This document shows positions 14,341 through 22,834 of a stretch of DNA of 64,000 bases, piece after piece. The first letter of the stretch is position 1. Each line of letters begins with the position of its first letter. The translations under genes were made by a program, and so were the position numbers. The stretch covers positions 17,929 to 81,928 of the forward strand of contig CAYYLF010000001.1 of NCBI GenBank assembly GCA_964472425.1, given 5' to 3'. The notes under the pieces are model-generated. The model searched no databases. It saw only the letters and a program-made list of their open reading frames with translations, and was not told the DNA's origin. The stretch comes from RUG11867 sp964472425 (lineage in GTDB: Bacteria; Bacillota_I; Bacilli_A; RF39; UBA660).

Positions 14341-14600
14341 CCCGGTTTCCTGTTAATTTCATTTTAACGTAAAACAAAAAAAAGGTAAAGATGCAAATTG
14401 CCAAAAAAGAAATTTACAACATTTTTCGACAAATTTTGTGGAAAACTTGTGCTTGTCATTTCCTGTAAATAAAAGGAAAATTCAAATTATCCACAATTTC
14501 CACAAAATTGGTGCGTCCACAGTGTGGATAAGTTATCAACATACTGTGGAAACGATGTTGAAAAATTTGTTGAAAACAATCGACCTAATTGACTTGACTT
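14341..14600. other. oriC: Chromosomal origin (oriC), dnaA-upstream part
   Basis: Gene-free 324-bp gap between divergent dnaA and rpmH. DnaA boxes: TGTGGAAAA (14437), TTATCCACA (14487, consensus), TGTGGATAA (14523, consensus), TTATCAACA (14533), plus TGTGGAAAC (14545) and TTTCCACAA (14497). A/T-rich stretches flank them. All large genes on either side are oriented away from this gap, as expected for bidirectional replication from here. Confidence 0.88.
14361..14389 (-). promoter_or_regulatory. Promoter of dnaA
   Basis: Minus strand: -10 TAAAAT (14361-14366), 17-base spacer, -35 TTTACC (14384-14389). It lies 30 bases upstream of the dnaA start. Confidence 0.55.
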
Positions 14601-14623
14601 TTGTTGGGATGGTATAATATAAT
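14589..14623 (+). promoter_or_regulatory. Promoter of rpmH-rnpA operon
   Basis: TTGACT at 14589 with TATAAT at 14613 (18-base spacer); a second pair, TTGACT at 14594 and TATAAT at 14618, has the same spacing. Two overlapping promoters shifted by five bases are possible. Confidence 0.75.
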
Positions 14624-14655
14624 ACATGTGAATTTTAGATGTGGAGGTGCAGAAA

Positions 14656-14778
14656 ATGAAGAGAACTTATCAACCAAATAATCGTAAAAAGAGTAAGAAG
14701 CACGGTTTCTTTGCTAGAAAAGAAAGCAATATTTTAAAATCTAGAAGAAAAAAAGGCCGTAAAGTGCTTTGCAAGTAA
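14656..14778 (+). CDS. rpmH: 50S ribosomal protein L34
   Basis: A 40-residue, highly basic protein beginning MKRTYQPNNRKKSKKHGF and ending KKGRKVLCK, a clear L34. It is the first gene right of the origin, as in nearly all Bacilli, and is preceded by GGAGGTG. It is too short for many ORF callers. Confidence 0.97.
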   Translation: MKRTYQPNNRKKSKKHGFFARKESNILKSRRKKGRKVLCK

Positions 14779-14803
14779 AACCACTAACCGAAGTGGTTTT
14801 TAT
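14779..14803 (+). terminator. Attenuator-like hairpin between rpmH and rnpA
   Basis: CCACT, loop AACCGA, AGTGG and then TTTTTA. It may reduce rnpA expression relative to rpmH. Confidence 0.65.
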
Positions 14804-14821
14804 ACTATAAAGGAGGTGCGT

Positions 14822-15151
14822 ATGAAGCGATATGAAATGATAAAGGATAAGGAGCGATTCAACTATATTATAAGGAAGGGACATTATAATAAGGATAAGT
14901 ATTACGTCGTTTATCATGTGCCGGCGTCAGAAGATAGAGGAAGTCGGTTCGGAATTGCGGTCAAGAAGAGTCTCGGATGTGCAGTCGAACGAAATAGAGT
15001 CAAGCGGCAGACTCGCAGTATAGTCGATAATAACAAAAATCTATTTAAAAAAAATCGAGATTATATTATAATGATAAGGAACGAATGTGTCGGTGGAAAA
15101 TTCTCGGATATGAGTGAGTCGCTCGTCACATTGTTGAAAGGAATAAAATAG
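14822..15151 (+). CDS. rnpA: Ribonuclease P protein component
   Basis: Protein cofactor of RNase P, which trims tRNA 5' ends. The 109 residues include the family signature ERNRVKRQTRSIV (about 59-71) and the FGIAVKKSLG strand. Two codons of open frame upstream (GTG CGT) overlap the AGGAGG site, so the ATG at MKRYEMI is used. The gene ends immediately before yidC. Confidence 0.95.
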   Translation: MKRYEMIKDKERFNYIIRKGHYNKDKYYVVYHVPASEDRGSRFGIAVKKSLGCAVERNRVKRQTRSIVDNNKNLFKKNRDYIIMIRNECVGGKFSDMSESLVTLLKGIK

Positions 15152-16147
15152 ATGAAGAAAAACAAAAAGTTAGTGGTCATCCTTTTGGTGATGCTCACAG
15201 TCGTGACTGGTTGTACGAAGTATTTAGAGGGTGACGACAAGAAGAAAATCGTCAACGAGGTGACGGGGCAAGCTCTCACATCGAACATCTTGTGTTTGCC
15301 GGAAGATGAAGATTTGCTCGAAATATACGAGGAGAACTCGGGTAAGGTAGACGATTACGAATCTTTGAATCCGTGTGCCGATTACAAGCCATCGGATTTG
15401 AAGTACAATGGGTTATGGGAAACATTGTTCGTGAAGCCTTTGGCATACGTCATCATAAAACTCGGATTGTTCGTAAAGAATTACGGTTTGGCGGTCATCA
15501 TTTTGGGCATACTAATAAGGTTGATATTGATGCCATTTACCCGCAAGTCGATGATGCAGTCGGAAAATATGAAGAAGGCTCAGCCGGAGTTGCAAGCTAT
15601 CCAAAAGAGATACGGACAAGCGCAAGACCAAGCGACGGCCATGCAGATGAGTCAGGAGCTCATGATGGTGTACAAGAAGTACAACATCAATCCGGCGAGC
15701 GGATGTCTGGTCGGATTCGTACAGCTTCCAATTCTGTTCGCTTTCTTGGAGGCGATAAACCGCGTGCCGGCCATCTTCGAGGGACATTTTGCAACTTTGC
15801 AGTTGGGTACGTCTCCGTTCGTAGGTATCAAGGATGGCAATCTTCTGTACATAGTCTTAATCGTACTAATCGTTCTCACGACGTATTTCTCCTTGAAGAA
15901 TTCGATGAGCAGTACGGCGACCGGCAATCCGGAGCAGGACAAGCAGATGGAGATGACCATGAAATTCATGATAGTATTTATCTCCATCGCATCTTTGAGT
16001 TTGCCGACTGCGTTGGCTCTTTACTGGGTCGTATCGAACGGATTCGTAATCGTACAAAATGCGATTTTCAAGGGAATTTCAAAGGGAAACGTTGCAAAGG
16101 ATACGAGCAAGAAGGCAAAGTACAAATCTTCTAAGAAAGGAAAGTAG
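15152..16147 (+). CDS. yidC: Membrane protein insertase YidC/Oxa1/SpoIIIJ (lipoprotein)
   Basis: Inserts membrane proteins, alone or with SecYEG. The N-terminus is a lipoprotein signal with lipobox VVTGC (Cys21). A soluble loop of about 60 residues follows, then the five-helix YidC core with FVKPLAYVIIKLG, LILMPFTRKSM, the cytoplasmic KKAQPELQAIQKRYG coiled segment, and ALALYWVVSNGFVIVQN. The positively charged C-terminal tail (KAKYKSSKKGK) resembles those that touch ribosomes. It lies in the conserved rnpA-yidC-khpB order. In sporulating Bacilli the SpoIIIJ copy also serves forespore development, which could matter given bofA and spoIIR here. Confidence 0.95.
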   Translation: MKKNKKLVVILLVMLTVVTGCTKYLEGDDKKKIVNEVTGQALTSNILCLPEDEDLLEIYEENSGKVDDYESLNPCADYKPSDLKYNGLWETLFVKPLAYVIIKLGLFVKNYGLAVIILGILIRLILMPFTRKSMMQSENMKKAQPELQAIQKRYGQAQDQATAMQMSQELMMVYKKYNINPASGCLVGFVQLPILFAFLEAINRVPAIFEGHFATLQLGTSPFVGIKDGNLLYIVLIVLIVLTTYFSLKNSMSSTATGNPEQDKQMEMTMKFMIVFISIASLSLPTALALYWVVSNGFVIVQNAIFKGISKGNVAKDTSKKAKYKSSKKGK

Positions 16148-16152
16148 TATAT

Positions 16153-16764
16153 ATGGTAGTAAATAAGTTCGTTGGAAAAGATTACGACGAGGTCGTGCGC
16201 GAGGGATTGACCAACTTAGGTTTAGAAGAGAAGGACGTCATAATCTCGTCCGAAGAGAAAAAGGCCGGTTTGTTTAAGGGTACGCAGGTCGAAGTTACCA
16301 TCACACCTCTTACCGAAGTGTTGGAGTTCGTGAAGGAGTATTTGGGAGAGCTTCTTTCGACGATGGGAATGGATGTCAGTTTCGAGACTCAGATTCGCGA
16401 GGATCAGTTGAAAATCAAAATGTATTCGGACGACAATCCTCTTCTAATCGGTCATGCCGGAAAGAATTTGGCCGCTTTGCAGACTATCGTGCGAAGCGTA
16501 GTGAAGACGAAGATAGGGAAGACGCCATATATTTCGTTGGATGTCGAGAATTATAAGGACAAGCAACTCATGTATTTGGAGAAGACCGCCAAGAGAATAG
16601 CTAAAGAAGTGAGCGAGACTCGAATTGCAGTCGAGCTCGACAACATGAATGCGTACGAGAGACTGGTCGTCCACAATGCAGTTTCGGAGTTTCAAGATGT
16701 GTACACGGAAAGTGTAGGCGACGAACCGAATAGACACGTGGTCATCAAACCAAAAGAAGACTAA
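16153..16764 (+). CDS. khpB: RNA-binding protein KhpB (Jag)
   Basis: A 203-residue Jag/KhpB protein: an N-terminal Jag domain (about 1-50, with KKAGLFKGTQVEV), a type II KH domain (70-140, with the GHAGKNLAALQ loop) and a C-terminal R3H domain (ERLVVHNAVSEF, R-H motif near 170-185). KhpB works with KhpA on mRNAs and affects cell shape and division in several Gram-positive species. It directly follows yidC with a five-base gap. Confidence 0.93.
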   Translation: MVVNKFVGKDYDEVVREGLTNLGLEEKDVIISSEEKKAGLFKGTQVEVTITPLTEVLEFVKEYLGELLSTMGMDVSFETQIREDQLKIKMYSDDNPLLIGHAGKNLAALQTIVRSVVKTKIGKTPYISLDVENYKDKQLMYLEKTAKRIAKEVSETRIAVELDNMNAYERLVVHNAVSEFQDVYTESVGDEPNRHVVIKPKED

Positions 16765-16776
16765 AGTGTCTTTTTT
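16757..16776 (+). terminator. Terminator after khpB
   Basis: AAGAC and GTCTT enclose six bases and run into T6. The stem includes the khpB stop codon. Short but well placed before the next promoter. Confidence 0.55.
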
Positions 16777-16777
16777 C

Positions 16778-16806
16778 TTTACAAATTCGTTCGTTTGGTG
16801 TATATT
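16778..16806 (+). promoter_or_regulatory. Promoter of the duplicated-domain gene
   Basis: -35 TTTACA (16778-16783), 17-base spacer, -10 TATATT (16801-16806). Confidence 0.6.
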
Positions 16807-16833
16807 AATAGGCATTCGAAGGGGGATTTTAGT

Positions 16834-17574
16834 ATGAAAGATTTGAAGAAGTACGAACAATACAGGGTGTACGACGGGAGCGATTTGCTAAATATAATTT
16901 TTGGTCAATACGACATGTTAGAGAGTCAGAAGGCTTACGTGTTCTCAAAAGAAAAAGGAGATTATTATATTCAGACTTTACAGACTTTCGGTTGGGACCA
17001 TATTTCTCTCGTAGTACGGACGTATTACAATGGCAAGCGGGTCGAGAGAATACCCGGGACTAGCGAACTCGAAGAGGTATGTGAGATGTTTTTCGGAGAA
17101 GACGAACCCGTCGTCGAAGTTCATCCGAGACGCGAGGATTATGTAAATATCAATCCGTATACGTTGCATCTATGGAGACCTATAAACGAAGAGTTGCCTT
17201 TGCCACCAGTCGTCACGGAGTTTTCGGAAAGCGACATAATCGAGCTAGGTTCTTCCGGTTTATCTTTGAGAGCCCTGACTGCTAGAAGTGAAGACGGATG
17301 GGAATGTTACGAGGTTCACGTCATGAAGGATGGTAAAACGGTACGTCGTCGTCCTACTTGGGATGAGATGTGCGTCGCGAAGAAGGCGATATGTGGTGAG
17401 GAAGAATTTGCCTTACAGTATCATCTCAAGGGTGATGGATGTTCGGCTTATGGAACTAGATTGTGGCTTCCGCCTAAGAATCTCGATTTCCCATTACCAG
17501 AGCCATTTATGGTCGGAATCAGAAACGAAGAGGATAGGAAAAGACTCGAGTTTTGTTCGAGATTTGATTTATAA
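16834..17574 (+). CDS. Protein with two tandem copies of an unassigned domain
   Basis: A 246-residue cytoplasmic protein of unknown function. Two copies of the same ~75-residue domain are visible. Copy 1 (about 59-122) has WDHISLVV, an EEVCEMFFGEDEPVVEVHP segment and YTLHLWRP. Copy 2 (about 154-230) has WECYEVHV, RPTWDEMCVAKKAICGEEEF and GTRLWLPP. The pattern W-(x)-V, P-T-W-x-E-M-C-x-x-K, E-x(n)-H, L-H-L-W-x-P resembles a domain I recall from phage-associated small proteins (DUF7694-like); that match is from memory. It has its own promoter and terminator and interrupts the usual khpB-mnmE junction. The start at MKDLKKYE follows GGGGG. No signal peptide or membrane segment. Confidence 0.75.
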   Translation: MKDLKKYEQYRVYDGSDLLNIIFGQYDMLESQKAYVFSKEKGDYYIQTLQTFGWDHISLVVRTYYNGKRVERIPGTSELEEVCEMFFGEDEPVVEVHPRREDYVNINPYTLHLWRPINEELPLPPVVTEFSESDIIELGSSGLSLRALTARSEDGWECYEVHVMKDGKTVRRRPTWDEMCVAKKAICGEEEFALQYHLKGDGCSAYGTRLWLPPKNLDFPLPEPFMVGIRNEEDRKRLEFCSRFDL

Positions 17575-17585
17575 TCTAGCAAAGG

Positions 17586-17610
17586 AGGGCTAAACGGTTA
17601 GGCCCTTTAA
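17586..17610 (+). terminator. Terminator before mnmE
   Basis: AGGGC-TAA, loop ACGG, TTA-G-GCCCT with one bulge, followed by a T-rich stretch. Confidence 0.65.
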
Positions 17611-17661
17611 TTATCGCGATTTTTTTGATATAATGGGAGAGCGAAAAGAGGAGGTGCTTTT

Positions 17662-19008
17662 ATGGATGAGACCATTTGTGCGATAAGTACAGCTTTGGGA
17701 GTCGGCGGGATTTCGATTATCAGAGTGAGCGGGAACGAGGCCGTGAGCATCGTAAACGGCGTATTCGATGGGACCGATTTGACGGCCGTCGATAGTCATA
17801 CGATACATTATGGTCATATCGTCTTAGAAGGACAAGTCATCGATGAAGTTTTGGTGTCGGTCATGAAGGCACCGAGGACTTATACGACCGAAGATGTGGT
17901 CGAGGTGAATTGTCACGGTGGGATTGCGACGACGAACAAGGTCTTGGAGATTCTATTGCGGTCCGGGTGTCGATTGGCCGAACCTGGAGAGTTTACCAAA
18001 AGAGCTTTTTTGAACGGTCGAATCGACTTGGTCGAGGCCGAAGCAGTAGGAGAGGTCATTCGTGCAGAGAACGAGAATGCTCGTGAGTTGTCGGTAAACC
18101 AACTTACCGGGAAATTGTCCAATATAATAAGGAGAATGAAAGAGAAGATAGTTTCTTTAGAGGCAAACATCGAAGTCAATATCGATTATCCAGAGTACGA
18201 GGACATCGAGGATATGACTTCAGAAAAAGTACTGTGTGCTCTCGAAGAATTAGAGGCCGAGGTCACGAGAATGCTTGCGGAGAGTAAGACTGGGAAAATC
18301 ATCAAGGATGGCATAGATGTCGCCATTGTCGGTCGGCCGAACGTCGGAAAGAGCAGCATTTTGAATGCTCTACTCGAAGAAGAGAAGGCTATCGTCACAG
18401 ATATAGAGGGTACGACCCGAGATTCGGTCGAAGGACAAATGATGCTCGGAGGAATAAAAGTCAATTTTATCGATACGGCAGGAATACGCAAGACGGACGA
18501 TGTGGTGGAGAAAATCGGAGTCGATAAAGCAACTTCTTGGCTCGAGAAGGCCGATGTAGTCGTCTTGGTTTTGAACAATGCCGATGTTGCGAGTGCTCAG
18601 GAGAAGGAGTTGCTCGCGAGTCTCGAAGGTCGACCACACGTCGTATTCGTAAATAAAAACGATTTGGATGGCAAGTTAGATGTTTCATTGGAAAAAGCCG
18701 TGTACGGGAATACGGTCGAGCCTGACGGCTTGGATGGCCTCAAAAAGGCCCTTCTTAGCTTGACGCATGCGGACGAAATTCCAAAAAAGGATTTTACTTA
18801 TATTTCGAATGCGAGACAGGAGGCCACCATGAGAAAAGTCGGGGAAGCTATTAGTAAAGCCATCGAAGGGTCGAAAAACGGATTGCCAGTCGACGTAGTG
18901 GCGATAGATTTGGAAGAAGCGAGAATTCATTTGGGCGAGTTGCTCGGAGAGGTTTACGACGAGGAGCTCATCGACGAGTTGTTTTCTCGGTTCTGTTTGG
19001 GGAAGTGA
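17662..19008 (+). CDS. mnmE: tRNA modification GTPase MnmE
   Basis: With MnmG, installs carboxymethylaminomethyl groups on U34 of certain tRNAs. The 448 residues comprise an N-terminal folate-binding domain (DETICAISTALGVGGISIIRVSG), a helical domain, an inserted G domain with GRPNVGKS (about 223-230), DIEGTTRD, DTAG and NKND, and the C-terminal FCLGK that holds the catalytic cysteine of the CxGK motif. The start follows GAGGAGG. mnmG begins five bases downstream. Confidence 0.96.
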   Translation: MDETICAISTALGVGGISIIRVSGNEAVSIVNGVFDGTDLTAVDSHTIHYGHIVLEGQVIDEVLVSVMKAPRTYTTEDVVEVNCHGGIATTNKVLEILLRSGCRLAEPGEFTKRAFLNGRIDLVEAEAVGEVIRAENENARELSVNQLTGKLSNIIRRMKEKIVSLEANIEVNIDYPEYEDIEDMTSEKVLCALEELEAEVTRMLAESKTGKIIKDGIDVAIVGRPNVGKSSILNALLEEEKAIVTDIEGTTRDSVEGQMMLGGIKVNFIDTAGIRKTDDVVEKIGVDKATSWLEKADVVVLVLNNADVASAQEKELLASLEGRPHVVFVNKNDLDGKLDVSLEKAVYGNTVEPDGLDGLKKALLSLTHADEIPKKDFTYISNARQEATMRKVGEAISKAIEGSKNGLPVDVVAIDLEEARIHLGELLGEVYDEELIDELFSRFCLGK

Positions 19009-19013
19009 TTTAG

Positions 19014-20879
19014 ATGAAGTACGAGGTAATCGTAGTAGGAGGCGGACATGCCGGCATAGAGGCCGCGTATGCGACAGCAAGGATAGGGCACGAGACTTTG
19101 CTCATCACGGGCAACATAAAGAATATAGGCGACATGCCTTGTAATCCTTCGATAGGAGGTACTTCGAAGGGCGTCATAGTTCGCGAGGTAGATGCCTTAG
19201 GTGGAATCATGGGCAAGGTCGCGGACAAGTCTTTGTTGCAGATGAAGATGTTGAATGGCAGCAAGGGACCAGCAGTTCGTTGTTTGAGAGCTCAAGCCGA
19301 TAAGGAGTTATATCCCGAGAATATGCAGGATATTCTTTTGCATACTCCACATTTGACCGTGAGGGAAGGAATAGTCGAGGGTCTTTTGACCGATGGGGCT
19401 CGAGTTACGGGCGTAACGCTCGAAGACGGGACGAGCATTTTTAGTAATGCAGTCATACTTACGACGGGAACTTATCTCAAGAGCGAGATTTTGCGAGGAA
19501 GCGAGAAAACTCCGGAGGGCCCTCACGGCGAGAAACGTTCGAATCATTTATCCGACAATTTGAAGAGTTTAGGGTTCGAGATTATCAGACTGAAAACGGG
19601 AACTCCTCCTAGGTTGGATGCGAATACGATAGATTATTCTAAGATGAAGGAGGAACTCGGAGACGAGGAGCATTGGTCTTTTTCATTCGATGGAGAGAGC
19701 GATTACGATGTAACTAAGCAGGAGAAATGTTATCTCATATACACGAATGCGAGAACTCACGAGATAATTCGCGAGAATATTGCGAAGTCGGCCATGTACG
19801 GAGGGTACGTGACGGGTGTAGGACCTCGATATTGTCCCAGTATAGAAGACAAAATAGTGAAGTTCGCGGACAAGGAGAAGCACATTTTGTTCTTGGAGCC
19901 TCAAAGTATGGTAAAGGGAAGTCATTATTACGATGCGCTATATTTGCAAGGTTTTTCGACTTCAATGCCAAAAGATGTGCAGGAAGAGATGGTGCACAGC
20001 TTGGCGGGACTCGAGAACGTCAAGATTTTGGAATATGCTTATGCGATAGAGTACGATGCCCTGAATCCTTTGCAGATTAAGCCGTCGCTAGAATCGAAGA
20101 TTTTGGAAGGCCTCTTTACAGCGGGGCAAATCAACGGAACGAGCGGATACGAGGAGGCAGCTGGGCAAGGCATAATAGCGGGAATAAACGCTTCGGCAAA
20201 GTTGAAAGGTCGCGAGCCTTTGATTTTGAAGAGGAACGAAGCGTACATAGGTGTACTCATCGACGATTTGGTGACGAAAGGAACTATCGAACCTTACAGG
20301 ATGCTCACTTCGCGTGCCGAGTTCAGACTCATCTTGAGGCACGATAATGCGGATGTGAGATTGCGAGGATACGGGTACGAGTATGGGACGATAGACGAGA
20401 GTCAAAAGGCAAGATTGGACGCGAAAGTTTCTTCTATCGACGAGGCGAAAGACTATGTAAGAAGGACGAAAGTCAAACGGGAAGATTTGGAAGGAAAGGT
20501 CGCGAATGCTCGAACGATGAGCGTGTACGAATTATTGAAAAGACCGGAAGTAGATAGAGATATCATTTTGGAGCTGGTGCCAGAGATGGCGAAGTACGAC
20601 AAGGATGTCTTGGACGAGGTCATAATAGATGTGAAGTACGAAGGGTACATCGCAAAAACTTATAAGGATGCCGAAAAACTAGTCAAGTTGGAGAGCAAAC
20701 AGATACCAGTAGATATCGATTATGCGAAAGTGTCCAACTTGGCTAGTGAAGCTAGGCAAAAACTCGAGGCCGTGAGACCGGCGACTATCGCGCAGGCTAG
20801 CCGAATAAGCGGAGTAAATCCGGCGGATATAGCCGTGTTATCGGTGTATTTGAGAAAGGAATATGGTAAGAATGAGTGA
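19014..20879 (+). CDS. mnmG: tRNA uridine modification enzyme MnmG
   Basis: FAD-dependent partner of MnmE, 621 residues. The dinucleotide-binding motif VVGGGHAGIEAA is at the N-terminus, with the MnmG signatures GNIKNIGDMPCNPSIGG, GPAVRCLRAQADK and LFTAGQINGTSGYEEAAGQG. The C-terminal helical domain (SRISGVNPADIAVLSVYLRK) binds MnmE. The stop overlaps the start of rsmG. Confidence 0.97.
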   Translation: MKYEVIVVGGGHAGIEAAYATARIGHETLLITGNIKNIGDMPCNPSIGGTSKGVIVREVDALGGIMGKVADKSLLQMKMLNGSKGPAVRCLRAQADKELYPENMQDILLHTPHLTVREGIVEGLLTDGARVTGVTLEDGTSIFSNAVILTTGTYLKSEILRGSEKTPEGPHGEKRSNHLSDNLKSLGFEIIRLKTGTPPRLDANTIDYSKMKEELGDEEHWSFSFDGESDYDVTKQEKCYLIYTNARTHEIIRENIAKSAMYGGYVTGVGPRYCPSIEDKIVKFADKEKHILFLEPQSMVKGSHYYDALYLQGFSTSMPKDVQEEMVHSLAGLENVKILEYAYAIEYDALNPLQIKPSLESKILEGLFTAGQINGTSGYEEAAGQGIIAGINASAKLKGREPLILKRNEAYIGVLIDDLVTKGTIEPYRMLTSRAEFRLILRHDNADVRLRGYGYEYGTIDESQKARLDAKVSSIDEAKDYVRRTKVKREDLEGKVANARTMSVYELLKRPEVDRDIILELVPEMAKYDKDVLDEVIIDVKYEGYIAKTYKDAEKLVKLESKQIPVDIDYAKVSNLASEARQKLEAVRPATIAQASRISGVNPADIAVLSVYLRKEYGKNE

Positions 20880-21579
20880 AAAGGAATTTGTAAGTGCTCT
20901 TGCCGAATTGGGTATAGAGATTACGAAGGAACAAAAGAAGTTGTTCAAGAAGTATGCGGAATTTTTGTTAGAGTACAATACGCATACGAATTTGACGGCC
21001 ATTCGAACTATCGAAGATGTGTATTTGACCCATTTTTACGATTCTTTGCTCGTGACGAAGTATTACGATGTGAAGGGACGCGTCTTAGATATAGGAACGG
21101 GCGCCGGGTTTCCGGGAGTGCCTTTGAAAATTTGTTTTCCGGATATCGATTTGGTCGTTTTAGATTCGAACGGGAAGAAGACGAAGTTCTTGGAAGAGCT
21201 GAAGGGAGTTCTAGATATCAAATATACTGTCATAAACGAGAGAGCCGAAAAATATAATTCGATAGAGAGAGAGTCGTTCGATTTGGTCGTCTCGCGGGCC
21301 GTGACTTCGATGCCCGTCTTGGCCGAGTTGTGTATTCCGTTTGTGAAAGTAGAAGGCATGTTCGTGCCTTACAAGGGTCTTTTGGACGCGTCTTTGGAGA
21401 ATGGAATCTATGCGATAAAAACTTTGGGAGGAGATGTGACTCGTGTGGTCGAGACAATTCTTCCCGTCAAGAATGCGACGAGGTCGTTCGTATTTATCTG
21501 TAAAAAGTGTAAAACACCCGACGGTTTTCCACGGGCATTTGATAAAATATCTAAAAAACCGTTGCAAAAAAAGGAATAA
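20872..21579 (+). CDS. rsmG: 16S rRNA m7G527 methyltransferase RsmG
   Basis: SAM-dependent methyltransferase of 16S rRNA. The Rossmann motif I LDIGTGAGFPGVPLKI and ERAEKY, VVSRAV segments identify the family. An ATG three codons upstream is also open, but it lies too close to the AAGGA site; the chosen MSEKEF start gives 235 residues and an eight-base overlap with mnmG. Confidence 0.93.
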   Translation: MSEKEFVSALAELGIEITKEQKKLFKKYAEFLLEYNTHTNLTAIRTIEDVYLTHFYDSLLVTKYYDVKGRVLDIGTGAGFPGVPLKICFPDIDLVVLDSNGKKTKFLEELKGVLDIKYTVINERAEKYNSIERESFDLVVSRAVTSMPVLAELCIPFVKVEGMFVPYKGLLDASLENGIYAIKTLGGDVTRVVETILPVKNATRSFVFICKKCKTPDGFPRAFDKISKKPLQKKE

Positions 21580-21631
21580 TAAAGTAAACTAGTTATAAGT
21601 AGAAGAATAAAAAGTAAAGGGGCAGACGCGT

Positions 21632-22783
21632 GTGAATAATGAACAAGTTCAAGAGATATTTGTCGAAGATATCATACCTAATAGATTTCAACCTAGGCTC
21701 ACTTTCGATGAGAAGGCATTACAGGAACTGTCCGACTCGATAAAAGTCCACGGGGTCATTCAGCCCTTGGTGTTGAGGAAAGTCGGGAACAAGTACGAGA
21801 TAATTGCCGGGGAGCGTAGGTACAAAGCATCATGTATGGCGGGATTAAAGAAGGTACCCGCGATTGTGCGCGAGCTAACGGACAACGAGAGTGCGGAAAT
21901 CGCTTTAATCGAGAATATTCAAAGGAAAAATTTATCCAGTATAGAAGAGGCTCAGAGTTACAAGAATCTCTTGGAAAGAGGTTATTTGACTCAGGATGAG
22001 TTGGCGAAGAAGTTGGGAGTGTCTCAACCTACTATTGCGAATAAATTGCGGCTTTTGAATCTTTGTGACGAGGTGCAGAATGCCCTTTTGAACGAACAGA
22101 TTAGTGAGCGGCATGCGCGGAGTTTACTCCAAATTACTAATCCGGATGAACAGAAGAAGATGCTCAATCGCATAGTGAAGGAGCGTCTGACGGTCAAACA
22201 GTTGGATAACGAAATCAAGAAGTTGTCGCAAGCAGATAGCGAAGCGGCTGGACAGGCTTCGGGAGATAATTCTGGAGGAGGAATGGTTATGGAACCAAAT
22301 GGACAGAATGTAGAAACGGGTATGAATGGCGTTCAGGAGCCACCAAAGCCTACGAAGAATATCTTCGGTTTTGCGATGGAGCCTCCTACGGATTTGGAGA
22401 CTAGTGCACCGAATTTGACGGTAGGTGAGGAAGAGTTCGTTCCACCAATCAGTTTCAATCCGTTTGGGGGCGATACACAGAACAGTGTCCAACCCAACGA
22501 GACGGTTCTTCCACCGGTCAGTGAGCCGGAAACTATCGAAACGTTCGATATGTTTGGAGATGTCATGAAGCCAGAGGAGCCAGCACCTAGTGCACCGTTC
22601 AGTTTCGATGCAGGAGTCAATCCTCAAGGTGCGCCGGTGGCAAGTGCTCCGCGCAGTGTCGGGGACGAGATAAACAGCATCAGAGAAGCCGTCCGCGGAG
22701 CCGAGGCCGATGGTTTCCGAGTAGAATTAGAAGAGTACGATTTCGAAGATATGTATCAAATCGTGATAAAACTCAAGAAGTAA
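21632..22783 (+). CDS. noc: Noc-type ParB-family DNA-binding protein with C-terminal extension
   Basis: A 383-residue ParB/Noc family CTPase, GTG start. The N-terminal CTP-binding domain has GERRYKA (60-66) and ENIQRKNLSSIEEA (94-107). The helix-turn-helix is LTQDELAKKLGVSQPTIANKL. At the four positions reported to separate Noc from ParB (173, 179, 184 and 201 in Bacillus/Caulobacter numbering) this protein has Gln132, Lys138, Asn143 and Arg160; three match Noc (Q, K, K, R) and none matches ParB (R, T, A, G). The spacing of the four is identical. A stop codon seven codons upstream rules out the N-terminal amphipathic helix that anchors Bacillus Noc to membrane. Residues about 200-340 are a Pro/Gly/Asn-rich linker; 345-383 (INSIREAVRGAEADGFRVEL) form a small terminal domain. 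It follows rsmG, as noc does in Bacillus, but soj and spo0J do not follow. Confidence 0.85.
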   Translation: MNNEQVQEIFVEDIIPNRFQPRLTFDEKALQELSDSIKVHGVIQPLVLRKVGNKYEIIAGERRYKASCMAGLKKVPAIVRELTDNESAEIALIENIQRKNLSSIEEAQSYKNLLERGYLTQDELAKKLGVSQPTIANKLRLLNLCDEVQNALLNEQISERHARSLLQITNPDEQKKMLNRIVKERLTVKQLDNEIKKLSQADSEAAGQASGDNSGGGMVMEPNGQNVETGMNGVQEPPKPTKNIFGFAMEPPTDLETSAPNLTVGEEEFVPPISFNPFGGDTQNSVQPNETVLPPVSEPETIETFDMFGDVMKPEEPAPSAPFSFDAGVNPQGAPVASAPRSVGDEINSIREAVRGAEADGFRVELEEYDFEDMYQIVIKLKK

Positions 22784-22834
22784 GTATTCCGATATTTACT
22801 TTTTTTGTTGTTTGAGTTAAGGTATGATATGAGT

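Noticed and set aside
21632..22783. Calling the protein ParB (Spo0J)
   Set aside because: Specificity residues and position after rsmG fit Noc; ParB-type R/T/A/G residues are absent.
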